A program made the translations under genes and the position numbers. Positions 15,602 to 23,706 of a stretch of DNA of 23,737 bases are shown here, piece by piece. The notes below the pieces were generated by a model. The model worked only from the letters and a program-made list of their open reading frames with translations, made no database searches and was not told the DNA's origin. Position 1 is the first letter of the stretch; every line of letters begins with the position of its first letter. Source of the DNA: CAYZXU01 sp964482535 (GTDB taxonomy: Bacteria; Desulfobacterota; Desulfobacteria; Desulfobacterales; BuS5); the NCBI GenBank assembly GCA_964482535.1, contig CAYZXU010000026.1, positions 1 through 23,737 on the forward strand, given 5' to 3'.

Positions 15602-16957
15602 TTAAATGCCGATAAGAAATGTGGCAATTTTAAAATATATGAACACGCTGATAATATCGACTGTGGTGGTAACAAAAGGTCCTGTTGCCACGGCAGGATC
15701 AATATTAATCTTTGCAAAACCCATGGGCACAAATGATCCAACGAGAGCTGCAACGGACATGGAACTGATCACGGCTGCTCCCACTGAAATAGCTACAGGC
15801 ATTGCATTAAAACGAAACTGCGCAACCATGCCTATCATAGTTCCATAAATCACACCGAGAATACAGCCCACAACAAGTTCCTTGGAAACAACTTTCCAGA
15901 TATCTCTTACGTCAAGCCTTCCTGTTGCAAGCCCCCTTACAACAATAGTTGAGGACTGGGTGCCTATGTTGCCGCCCATTCCCATGATAACAGGTATAAA
16001 TGCAGCGAGATACACAAAACTGTTCAAGGTCTCTGAAAAATGACCTATTATATAAAAAGCAGCTATACCGCCTATGCAGCTTGCAAAAAGCCAGGGGAAA
16101 CGGATTCTGGTGCTCTTTATTATTGATTTGGTTTCAATAAATTCCTCGCCGGCACCTGCCATTCGCAATATATCTTCAGTTGCCTCAAGCCTGAAAATAT
16201 CAATAACATCATCAACTGTAACAATACCGGCTAATCTGTTATTATCATCAACAACCGGCACAGCGAGAATATTGTACTTTGCGACAATCTTTGCCACTTC
16301 CTCCTGATCCATGCCTGTTGTAACGGAGATAACATCTGTTGTCATAAATTTTTTCAGGGGGGTTTCGTGGGGAACAACAACAAGCTGCCGCAAAGAAATT
16401 ACACCGGTCAATTTTTCGTAATCATCCACAACATAAAGGTAGAAAGGCATCTCTACATCCATATGCTCTGTCTGAAGAGACTCGATGGCTTCTTTTGCTG
16501 TTACATTCATCCCAAGCGCAATAAAATCAGGTACCATTATGCCGCCGGCAGTATCATCATCATAACTGAGAAGGTCTTCAACCTCTTCAGAATCTTTCTT
16601 CCCCATACCCTCAAGAATAGCGCTGGATTTATCATCAGGCAGCCTGCCCACAATATCGACCACATCATCTGTGGGCATACATGCAAATATTTCAGTCAGT
16701 TCATCTAAGTCCATGCCCTCAATAAAAGTCAAAAATGTATCTTCATCAAGCTCACTGAAAAGAGTGCCTTTTTGTTCAATATCCTTTATCAAATCAAAAA
16801 GCATGCTCTGATTTTCAGTTGAAATGGATCTAAAGACAACTGCGAGATCCGCTGCATGGGTTTTATTAACTATCTTGCTCAGGTTCGGCACTGCATTGCG
16901 CCTCAGCAGCCGCTTTATGCTGTCAACAAGCATCTTGTTCGGGTTTTTTTCCTGCAT
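15602..16957 (-). CDS. mgtE: Magnesium transporter MgtE
   Basis: A 451-residue MgtE channel. It has the acidic helical N domain (about 20-135), two CBS domains (about 138-255, ending VVDDNNRLAGIVTVDDVIDIF) and a plug helix. Five membrane helices run from residue 287, including MGGNIGTQSSTIVVRGLATG and the last-helix run DPAVATGPFVTTTVDIIS, which carries the Mg2+-selecting Asp. In the family, cytosolic Mg2+ binding between the N and CBS domains closes the pore. GGAA five bases before the ATG supports the start. It is 69 bases after the parvulin gene, the largest gap in the block, so an internal promoter is possible here. No Mg2+ riboswitch is visible. Confidence 0.95.
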   Translation of the reverse strand: MQEKNPNKMLVDSIKRLLRRNAVPNLSKIVNKTHAADLAVVFRSISTENQSMLFDLIKDIEQKGTLFSELDEDTFLTFIEGMDLDELTEIFACMPTDDVVDIVGRLPDDKSSAILEGMGKKDSEEVEDLLSYDDDTAGGIMVPDFIALGMNVTAKEAIESLQTEHMDVEMPFYLYVVDDYEKLTGVISLRQLVVVPHETPLKKFMTTDVISVTTGMDQEEVAKIVAKYNILAVPVVDDNNRLAGIVTVDDVIDIFRLEATEDILRMAGAGEEFIETKSIIKSTRIRFPWLFASCIGGIAAFYIIGHFSETLNSFVYLAAFIPVIMGMGGNIGTQSSTIVVRGLATGRLDVRDIWKVVSKELVVGCILGVIYGTMIGMVAQFRFNAMPVAISVGAAVISSMSVAALVGSFVPMGFAKINIDPAVATGPFVTTTVDIISVFIYFKIATFLIGI

Positions 16958-17026
16958 CTATATTCCATTAAAATTATGTGAAATCTGCGGATTAAAGTGT
17001 GAACTAAATTTGAAGGATATTAAAAG

Positions 17027-18043
17027 CTATTTTAAAATTTTAATATTCGTCTTTTCCCTTAGATCATCCAGCCAGAATTGAAATCTTTTCTCAATCGTCT
17101 TGTTATAAATTTTTCTTTCAATTTCATCAGAGACATCCTCTATGGATCTGCCATGTATATTCTCAACATCTTTTATGAAAAAAATCTGGTATCCCATATC
17201 GGTTTTTATCACAGAGGTAATCTCTCCTGCCTTGAGCCCCTTAACAGCTTCGCCTATTTCAGGTGAAAGCTCGTCAAGTTCAAATGCCCCCACATCTCCT
17301 CCGTCAATAATTGACAATTCTTCTTTATATTTTTTCCCCACTTCTTCAAAAAGTTCGCCCTTGTTTAAATCTATGAGAACCTCATTCATTATCTTTGCAG
17401 CAGTACGCATTAACATTTCATCAGGCATGGGAGGAGTTTTTAAGATTATGTTTCTCAGATGATATTTTATCTTGCCTCCGTATTCCTCAGGATGGCTGTC
17501 ATAATATGTCTTGATATCATCACCTGTGATGACAATCTTTGATTTTATTTCCTGATTAACCAGCTTTGTTCTCAACATCTGATCTTTCAGACTTTCTTGA
17601 TAACCCTCAAATGTCAGTCCGTCTTTAGCCAGCTCTTCCCTGAAATCCTCCTCAGTAAAAAAATTTGCTTCTTTGATCCGCTCAATAGTTTTTTGTATCT
17701 CTTCGTCGCTCACTTCAATATTATACTTCCTGATTTCCATATCCGTAAGCATCTTGTCAACATGCTGGTTAAGCATATCCTCCCAGACCTTAAAAAGCAT
17801 TTCGCGTTTCTTATCTTCAGGGTAACCTAAAGATTGTATCCTTTCGACATAGGGCTTATAAGAAGAGTTCATTTCAACAAGAGTAATTATATCGTCACCA
17901 ACCACTGCAACAATCCTGTCTACAAGCTGAGAACCCATTGCCGGTTGAACAAAACTATAATTATAAAGGAGGCAAAGCAAAAGAGCAGATATCGATAAAC
18001 CCCTTAAAAAAACTCCACGTAATTTATTATACGATATTACCAT
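17027..18043 (-). CDS. Periplasmic peptidyl-prolyl isomerase/chaperone, SurA type
   Basis: A 338-residue exported foldase. Residues 1-38 are a signal peptide (basic start, LSISALLLCLLYN core, likely cut after AMG). A SurA N-terminal helical domain follows (LVDRIVAVVGDDIITLVEM, about 40-190). One parvulin PpiC domain lies at about 192-294 (KYHLRNIIL, GGDVGAFELDELSPEIGEAV, ITSVIKTDMGYQIFFI), and a final helix completes the SurA fold. E. coli SurA has two parvulin domains; this one has one, as in many deltaproteobacterial forms. It should help outer-membrane proteins fold in the periplasm. A SurA-like lipoprotein is encoded just upstream (40 bases). It could instead be called PpiC/PrsA-like. Confidence 0.88.
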   Translation of the reverse strand: MVISYNKLRGVFLRGLSISALLLCLLYNYSFVQPAMGSQLVDRIVAVVGDDIITLVEMNSSYKPYVERIQSLGYPEDKKREMLFKVWEDMLNQHVDKMLTDMEIRKYNIEVSDEEIQKTIERIKEANFFTEEDFREELAKDGLTFEGYQESLKDQMLRTKLVNQEIKSKIVITGDDIKTYYDSHPEEYGGKIKYHLRNIILKTPPMPDEMLMRTAAKIMNEVLIDLNKGELFEEVGKKYKEELSIIDGGDVGAFELDELSPEIGEAVKGLKAGEITSVIKTDMGYQIFFIKDVENIHGRSIEDVSDEIERKIYNKTIEKRFQFWLDDLREKTNIKILK

Positions 18044-18083
18044 ATTAATATTTTACACCTTTTATTTTTTACGACTTTATCAA

Positions 18084-18779
18084 TCAATTGTCGAAAACAC
18101 TTTTGAGCGAACCCTTAGAGCTGCCGATTATCTTTTCCCATTCCGGTCTGTTAATATCAATTTTATACTTTTTTTTAAGCTCAGCAATCCTGGTTTTATA
18201 AGCTGCTTCAATTTTTTCCCTGCGCAAATGTTTAAATATTAAATCCTTAAGATCTTTCGGGCTGTAGTTTGATTCATTACCGTTTCCATCTTTATTATAA
18301 TGCTTTTCATAATAGCCTGATATATCCGCACGAGATATTTCCAGCCCTGCCCCGAGATCCTTTTCTATAACCTTGTCAATTAAAAGACGGGTTTTCAACT
18401 TTGTTTCCCATGCAGAGTATGAGACAACCTGCTCAAGAAGCATATTGTCAAAAGAATCTTCAGGATAATCTTTTTTTATCTCGGCAACTGCCTTTGCAAG
18501 CTGATCATCGGAAATTTCAATATCCAATTCTTTTGCTCTCTCAAGTATAACCATCTCTTCAATAATCTGACTCAAAAACAGCGCTTTTGCATCTTTAAGC
18601 GTATCCATATTCTTTTCCGCTTCACATGACCTGTTAAAATCACCCACGGTTACAACCTGATCCCCTATCCGAACAAGATATTCCTCCCCTGTGCCGGATG
18701 ACGAATCAAAACACCCTGCAAAAACAGATATAAAAAAAATTACTCCGGTATAAATCAGATGTTTTTTATAAAAGCACAT
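18084..18779 (-). CDS. SurA N-terminal-like chaperone, probable lipoprotein without PPIase domain
   Basis: A 231-residue protein with a lipoprotein-type signal: a basic start, a hydrophobic core to residue 20 and the lipobox-like FAGC with Cys23. The lipobox has Phe at -3, which is less usual. The mature part begins with the SurA_N pattern (EEYLVRIGDQVVTVGDFNRSCE) and continues as helices (SQIIEEMVILERAKELDIEISDDQLAKAV). No parvulin domain follows; the C terminus is a lysine-rich helix. It is probably a membrane-anchored holdase in the periplasm that partners the SurA encoded 40 bases downstream. AGGAG nine bases before the ATG supports the start. mfd ends 27 bases upstream. Confidence 0.78.
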   Translation of the reverse strand: MCFYKKHLIYTGVIFFISVFAGCFDSSSGTGEEYLVRIGDQVVTVGDFNRSCEAEKNMDTLKDAKALFLSQIIEEMVILERAKELDIEISDDQLAKAVAEIKKDYPEDSFDNMLLEQVVSYSAWETKLKTRLLIDKVIEKDLGAGLEISRADISGYYEKHYNKDGNGNESNYSPKDLKDLIFKHLRREKIEAAYKTRIAELKKKYKIDINRPEWEKIIGSSKGSLKSVFDN

Positions 18780-18806
18780 GCGCCCTGTCTCCTAAAAAAA
18801 AGATGT

Positions 18807-21800
18807 TCAGCCGTTAACATGTAGCGCAATTTCTTTCAAGATATTTTTAGCCCGAACTATCCGGCTGTTTTTGCCCTGCATTTCAAGCCCGGCAATAAAA
18901 ACCTGATCTTCTGTAAACCTGAAAGATTTTTTTTCAGAAGCAATCATATCGAATATACCAAGAGGCTTGCTTTGATGCAGCTCTGAAAAACAGATGGAAA
19001 GATCGGTTTCGTTTAAGCCAAGCTTTTTAATTCCTGCTTTTATACATAAAACCTTAAACATTATTTTCACAAAAAGGTTTGAAACTTCTCGGGGCAGTTT
19101 GCCAAAACGATCAACCATTTCATTATTAAAATCGGCTATCTCTTTTAATTCCGTCATTCTTGACATGCGGCGGTATGCTGTAAGCCTCTGATCAATATCA
19201 GATATATATGACTCCGGTATAAAGCAGGACATATTCATGTTAATCTCGGGTTCAAGGTCCTGGAAGACAGGTTTCCCCTTTAACTGCAACATCGCATTTT
19301 CCATCAGTTTTAAAAACATGTCATAGCCCACTGCGGCAATATGTCCTGACTGGGAAGCGCCAAGAATTGTCCCCCCACCCCTGATTTTTAAATCATTCAT
19401 TGCTATCTGGAAACCTGAGCCAAGGTCACTGTGCTCCATTAATACTTTTAAACGTTTTTTCGCATCTTTGCTCAAGGCACTCTCATCAGGAATAAAAAGA
19501 TATGCATATGCCTGCTCATCTGCCCGCCCTACACGCCCCCTGATCTGATACATCTGGGACAAACCGAATCGGTCAGCACGATTAACAAAAATAGTGTTTG
19601 CCGAGGGCACGTCAAGCCCTGATTCCACTATTGTTGTACATACCAGCACGTCAATCTCCTTTTGCATAAATTTAAACATTACCTTGTCGAGATCTTTCCC
19701 GGGCATACGGCCATGGGCTACGCCAAACCTGGCGTCAGGCACAAGTTTTTTTAAATGATTTGCAAAGGCCCATATGGTGTTAACGCTGTTATGTATAAAA
19801 AAAGCCTGACCACCCCTTTTTATCTCATTTTTTATGGCATCTGAAATAATGGCATCTTCACGCTTGCATATGTATGTTATTATCGGTTTTCTTTGTTCAG
19901 GCGGTGTTGATATCACGCTTATATCGCGGACTCCCATCATGGACATATGAAGTGTGCGTGGTATGGGAGTTGCCGTAAGAGCAAGGACATCCACGTTACT
20001 TCTCATCTGTTTAAGCTTTTCTTTATGCTTGACGCCAAAACGCTGCTCTTCATCAAGCACAATAAGCCCTATATCCTTAAACCCTATATCCTTCTGCAAG
20101 AGTCTGTGGGTTCCTATTACAATATCAACACTTCCGTCCTTAAGACCTTTGACAATTATCTGCTGCTCTTTTTTTGACCTGAATCTGCTTAAACATGAGA
20201 TATTAACAGGATAATGTTTGAACCTGTCTGCAAAAGATGTCATGTGCTGTTCCACGAGAACTGTTGTTGGAGCCACCAGCGCCACCTGCTTTCCGCTGTT
20301 TACAGCCTTAAATGATGCGCGCAGGGCAACCTCTGTTTTGCCATAGCCAACATCACCGCATACAAGCCTGTCCATTGGAGAAGATTTCTCCATGTCATGG
20401 AGAACATCCTCTATGGCCTTAAGCTGATCAGGGGTTTCTTCATAAGGGAATCCTGCTTCAAAATCATCAAAATAGCTGTCAGAGCTGTTAAAGGCAAACC
20501 CTTTTTCTACTTTGCGCGCAGCATATAATTTAAGAAGATCCCCTGCTATTTTTTCAACAGATTTTTTTATTTTGGATTTAATCCGTCCCCATGATTTCCC
20601 CCCGATTTTGTCAAGAACCGGCTTATAACCGTCCATGCCCATATATTTACTCACCATGGTCATCCGGTCAACCGGCAGGTATAATTTATCATCATCCCTG
20701 TAAACAATCAGCAAAAAATCATTGGTTGCGCCTTCTAATTTAAGTTTGACAAGGCCATTATACCTGCCTACTCCATGTTCAACATGTACAATGAGCTCAC
20801 CCTGTTTTAAATCTGAAAAGGAAACAGCTTGAAATGCCGACGGTCTTTTTGTTGTTTTTCGTTTTCTATGTTTAACATCAAATATTTCATCCTCCGTAAT
20901 TACAGCTATATTTTCATCATGCCATACAAAGCCCGAGGAAATCCTTCCAATGGTCAAATATACACCGCCTCTATCCATTTCAGATAATAGAGGAAAGCTG
21001 TCGATAATATTAATATTGATGTTATAGGGGGCAAGGAGTCTTTCCAGGCGTTCTGCCTGTATTTTGGAACTGCACACCATAAGTGTTGCAAAACCGGCTT
21101 CTTTCTTATCATTAAACCAGTCAATAACAGGTAAAAGAGGGCTCTCTTTTTTGCAATGGTTTTTTAATTCCATGGCAACTTTTGAATTATCATTAACATG
21201 AAAGTCATATGCCTGCCCATGACTCCGGCCGCTAAACTCTGGTCCGGACAGAGGAAGTTCCCTGATAATTATGGGTTTTTTTTCTAAAAATTTTGTTTTT
21301 ATATGCCTGTACTCTTCATATAATTTTTCAGGTTTAATACAAAATGCGCCCTCATCAACTGCAGATAAATAATTCTTATTTGCCTGATTCCATGAATCTT
21401 CAGCAGCGCTTTCAAGCTCTCCAGGTTCCAGCATAACAAAAAAAGATTTATCAGGCAGGTAATCGAAAAAAGTATCGGGCTCTGTGTAAATAATCGGGAC
21501 AAGACTCTCAATACCCGGAAATATCCCCTCTTCTTTTATACGCGTTATGAGGTCTTTTATAACAGTCGCCGGAATATCATGGGATGCGGCCTCCATCCTG
21601 ATTCGACCTGCTATTTCAGCGATATTCTCTTTTTTTAAGACTATCTCCCTTGCGGGTAAAAGAACAGCCTCGCTTAAACTTTTTATCTTTCTTTGGGTTG
21701 CGGCTGAAAAAGACCTTAAAGAGTCAACCATGTCGCCAAAAAATTCTATCCTGAAAGGCTCTTGATTCAAGGGTGAAAAAATATCAATTATACCGCCTCT

Positions 21801-22325
21801 TACGGAAAAATCACCAGGCTCTTCCACAATTGCTGTACTGACGTATCCGCCGGATATCAATTTTGATATCAAAGATTCCCTGTCTAACTCCTCCCCTGGC
21901 ATAATGAGTTCAGCGTAATCGCCGATCTCTTTTCTCGGTATAATTTTTTGCATTAAGGCATCAACCGGTACAACGACCACTGCCGGAGTTTCATCCATCA
22001 TCAGTCTATAAAGTATACTGATTCGCATTGCCGCAGTCTGGCTATGATATGCAAGAGGCTTAAACGGCTTAATATTATAAGGCGGAAAATACAGGACAGG
22101 CGCATTGCGCTCCTTTAAAAAAAAATTCAGATCTTCCATTATGTTGTCTGCATCTTTTAATGAAGGCACAACCACAACAACCGGCTTTTCCAGTTCCATG
22201 AATAACCTTGCTGTCATGTAAGCCCTGCAAGACCCTGAAATGCCTGTACAGTTTATTTTGTCTGACAATTTAGAAGCTTTTTCAATCAGGCCGGATATTA
22301 AAATTTTTTCTTGATTTTGATTCAT
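18807..22325 (-). CDS. mfd: Transcription-repair coupling factor Mfd
   Basis: A full-length Mfd (1172 residues from ATG 22325; TTG 22331 is a weaker option). The N-terminal UvrB-like region (about 1-340) includes YFPPYNIKPFKPLAYHS. The RNA-polymerase-interacting domain (about 500-565) has GELIVHVEHGVGRYNGL. The superfamily 2 translocase has Walker A CGDVGYGKTE (near 654), DEEQRFGVKHKEKLK (near 756), LTATPIPRTLHMSM (near 787) and QIRGRVGRADEQAYAYL. The C-terminal TRCF domain ends the protein. Mfd pushes stalled RNA polymerase off DNA and recruits UvrA. No ribosome site is evident. The gene starts 31 bases from a divergent tRNA gene and heads the long minus-strand block. Confidence 0.97.
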   Translation of the reverse strand: MNQNQEKILISGLIEKASKLSDKINCTGISGSCRAYMTARLFMELEKPVVVVVPSLKDADNIMEDLNFFLKERNAPVLYFPPYNIKPFKPLAYHSQTAAMRISILYRLMMDETPAVVVVPVDALMQKIIPRKEIGDYAELIMPGEELDRESLISKLISGGYVSTAIVEEPGDFSVRGGIIDIFSPLNQEPFRIEFFGDMVDSLRSFSAATQRKIKSLSEAVLLPAREIVLKKENIAEIAGRIRMEAASHDIPATVIKDLITRIKEEGIFPGIESLVPIIYTEPDTFFDYLPDKSFFVMLEPGELESAAEDSWNQANKNYLSAVDEGAFCIKPEKLYEEYRHIKTKFLEKKPIIIRELPLSGPEFSGRSHGQAYDFHVNDNSKVAMELKNHCKKESPLLPVIDWFNDKKEAGFATLMVCSSKIQAERLERLLAPYNININIIDSFPLLSEMDRGGVYLTIGRISSGFVWHDENIAVITEDEIFDVKHRKRKTTKRPSAFQAVSFSDLKQGELIVHVEHGVGRYNGLVKLKLEGATNDFLLIVYRDDDKLYLPVDRMTMVSKYMGMDGYKPVLDKIGGKSWGRIKSKIKKSVEKIAGDLLKLYAARKVEKGFAFNSSDSYFDDFEAGFPYEETPDQLKAIEDVLHDMEKSSPMDRLVCGDVGYGKTEVALRASFKAVNSGKQVALVAPTTVLVEQHMTSFADRFKHYPVNISCLSRFRSKKEQQIIVKGLKDGSVDIVIGTHRLLQKDIGFKDIGLIVLDEEQRFGVKHKEKLKQMRSNVDVLALTATPIPRTLHMSMMGVRDISVISTPPEQRKPIITYICKREDAIISDAIKNEIKRGGQAFFIHNSVNTIWAFANHLKKLVPDARFGVAHGRMPGKDLDKVMFKFMQKEIDVLVCTTIVESGLDVPSANTIFVNRADRFGLSQMYQIRGRVGRADEQAYAYLFIPDESALSKDAKKRLKVLMEHSDLGSGFQIAMNDLKIRGGGTILGASQSGHIAAVGYDMFLKLMENAMLQLKGKPVFQDLEPEINMNMSCFIPESYISDIDQRLTAYRRMSRMTELKEIADFNNEMVDRFGKLPREVSNLFVKIMFKVLCIKAGIKKLGLNETDLSICFSELHQSKPLGIFDMIASEKKSFRFTEDQVFIAGLEMQGKNSRIVRAKNILKEIALHVNG

Positions 22326-22356
22326 AAACAAAGTAGTTGCTTTATCTGTTAATTTT

Positions 22357-22432
22357 GCCGGCGTAGCTCAGTTGGTAGAGCAGCTGATTCGTAATCAGCA
22401 GGTCTGCGGTTCGACTCCGCACGTCGGCTCCA
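22357..22432 (+). tRNA. tRNA-Thr (anticodon CGT)
   Basis: A 76-base complete cloverleaf. The acceptor stem GCCGGCG pairs with CGTCGGC (one G-T pair). The D arm is GCTC-AGTTGGTA-GAGC, the anticodon stem GCTGA/TCAGC encloses loop TTCGTAA, and the T arm is TGCGG-TTCGACT-CCGCA. The 3' CCA is encoded. The anticodon CGT at 22390-22392 reads the threonine codon ACG. It is divergent from mfd, with only 31 bases between the starts. A poor TTGATT/TTATCT-like pair just upstream, partly inside the mfd reading frame, may be its promoter. Confidence 0.95.
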
Positions 22433-22486
22433 AAAAATTTATTATTCATTTTGACAAAAGCACGGCTTTAATCAAACCAATTATTA

Positions 22487-22502
22487 TAACAATATATTGT
22501 TA
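22487..22502. repeat. Perfect 16-base palindrome TAACAATA|TATTGTTA
   Basis: A perfect two-fold symmetric 16-mer lies in the 171-base non-coding gap between the tRNA and the end of intI. No T-run follows, so it is not a terminator. It could be a protein-binding operator or chance in AT-rich DNA. Nothing else is recognised in this gap except a loose TGCCAT/ATGGCA pair (22565-22570, 22592-22597). Confidence 0.4.
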
Positions 22503-22603
22503 AAAACATCAATGCTGTTTTTAATTTACTTCAGAATAAACGCATTTACAGCGAATAAATGATTTGCCATGCTGCCTGTTTTTAGTTTGAAATGGCAGAT
22601 AGA

Positions 22604-23614
22604 CTAAGTGCTATCCAGGTTATCCAGTGGGCTTCCCAGTGTTTCAAAATTTATACTCATCACATGCGTATAAAGCATGGTTGTCCGTACGTCCGCATGC
22701 CCCAAGAGTTCTTGCACACGCCGAATATCCTTACCTGCTTCCAGCATATGCGTTGCAAATGAATGACGGAGTGTATGCGGACTCACCCGCTTATTAATGC
22801 CCGCCTTTTTTGCGGCATTCGACACTGCTTTCTGCAAACCGGTTTCATGGATGTGGTGCCGGCGCATTTTTTTGGTTCCTGGATCTCTTGAACGATTCTT
22901 CGCAGGGAAAACCCATTGCCATATCCACGATTTTCCAGCGCCCGTATATTTCTTTGCCAGTGCATGGGGCATACATACATCCGCCCATCCCTCAGTTAGC
23001 TCCTGTTCAAAAAGCTTTCGAACCTCCTTTAGATGAAATCGCAAATCTTCCTGTACGGTCTTTGGCAAAACCGTTGTCCTGTCTTTTCCGCCCTTCCCAT
23101 CCCGTACAATAATTTGATGATTTTCAAAATCTATATCCTTTACTCGCAGCCGGATACATTCCATCAAACGCAAGCCTGCACCATACAAGAGCTTTGCCAT
23201 TAGCTCATTTGTCCCGCTTATGTGTTGAAAAAAATGACTGATCTCCGAATGGCTCATCACTGTCGGTAATTTTTTCTGTTTTTTGGAACGGGTTGCATCA
23301 ATATAATCGCTAAGCGGCATATCGAGAACATATTTGTAAAGAAAAAGAATCGCATTAAGCGCCTGATTCTGTGTTGAAGTCGCCAGATTTCTATTAATCG
23401 CGAGATGACTTAAAAACCGTTCTATCTCCGGCTTGCCCATTTCACTGAGATGCCTGGTTTCATTAAAACGGATATAATCCAATATCCATTTTATATATGT
23501 TTGTTCTGTCCGGATTGCGTAATGATGATAACGCATTACCTCCCGGATTTGATCTAAAAGCTTGCCTGGTTTTGGACGAAATTTTTCCTTTACATGTTCT
23601 CTCTTATATGCCAT
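22604..23614 (-). CDS. intI: Integron integrase (IntI-type tyrosine recombinase)
   Basis: A 336-residue tyrosine recombinase of the integron class. It has a SAM-like N-terminal DNA-binding domain (about 20-105, RYHHYAIRTEQTYIKWILDYI). The catalytic residues are Arg149 (YGAGLRLMECIRL), Lys174 (DGKGGKDR), His280 and Arg283 (SPHTLRHSFATH), His306 (LLGHADV) and the nucleophile Tyr315 (TTMLYTHV). All stand three positions from those of IntI1 as I remember them. The insertion HALAKKYTGAGKSWIWQWVFPA (about 217-238), found only in integron integrases and needed to grip attC hairpins, is present, which separates it from XerC/D and phage integrases. There is no frameshift. AAGGA seven bases upstream supports the ATG. 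A candidate attI lies upstream of it, as in known integrons. Confidence 0.95.
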   Translation of the reverse strand: MAYKREHVKEKFRPKPGKLLDQIREVMRYHHYAIRTEQTYIKWILDYIRFNETRHLSEMGKPEIERFLSHLAINRNLATSTQNQALNAILFLYKYVLDMPLSDYIDATRSKKQKKLPTVMSHSEISHFFQHISGTNELMAKLLYGAGLRLMECIRLRVKDIDFENHQIIVRDGKGGKDRTTVLPKTVQEDLRFHLKEVRKLFEQELTEGWADVCMPHALAKKYTGAGKSWIWQWVFPAKNRSRDPGTKKMRRHHIHETGLQKAVSNAAKKAGINKRVSPHTLRHSFATHMLEAGKDIRRVQELLGHADVRTTMLYTHVMSINFETLGSPLDNLDST

Positions 23615-23678
23615 GATATAATCCTTTTAAATCTGTATTAAATGCTATAATATCATATTATAAAGAAAATATATAGCG

Positions 23679-23706
23679 TTAATATACAGAATTTTTTCTG
23701 TATAAT
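23679..23706 (+). promoter_or_regulatory. Candidate cassette promoter (Pc) pointing to the right
   Basis: On the plus strand TTAATA (23679-23684), a 16-base spacer and a perfect TATAAT (23701-23706) precede the attI core. Transcription would start near 23713, at the recombination site itself, and read into a first cassette beyond the window. The position, between intI and the insertion point and pointing away from intI, fits a Pc promoter. The AT-rich surroundings make chance matches likely. Confidence 0.4.
23683..23704. repeat. Perfect inverted repeat TATACAGAA-TTTT-TTCTGTATA
   Basis: Nine-base perfect arms (23683-23691 and 23696-23704) with a four-base spacer. The repeat covers the spacer and half of the -10 of the candidate cassette promoter and lies about 70 bases upstream of the intI start. 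It could be an operator or an integrase-binding accessory site in attI. The half-sites ACAG/CTGT are in the opposite order from the E. coli LexA box. Confidence 0.6.

Noticed and set aside
22565..22597. TGCCAT/ATGGCA pair as the intI terminator
   Set aside because: A six-base stem with a 21-base loop and no following T-run; too weak to call.
22357..22604. Phage-type genomic island inserted at the tRNA-Thr 3' end
   Set aside because: The recombinase is of integron type, and no second copy of the tRNA 3' end is found within the window. The right-hand flank is not visible, so this is only a local rejection.
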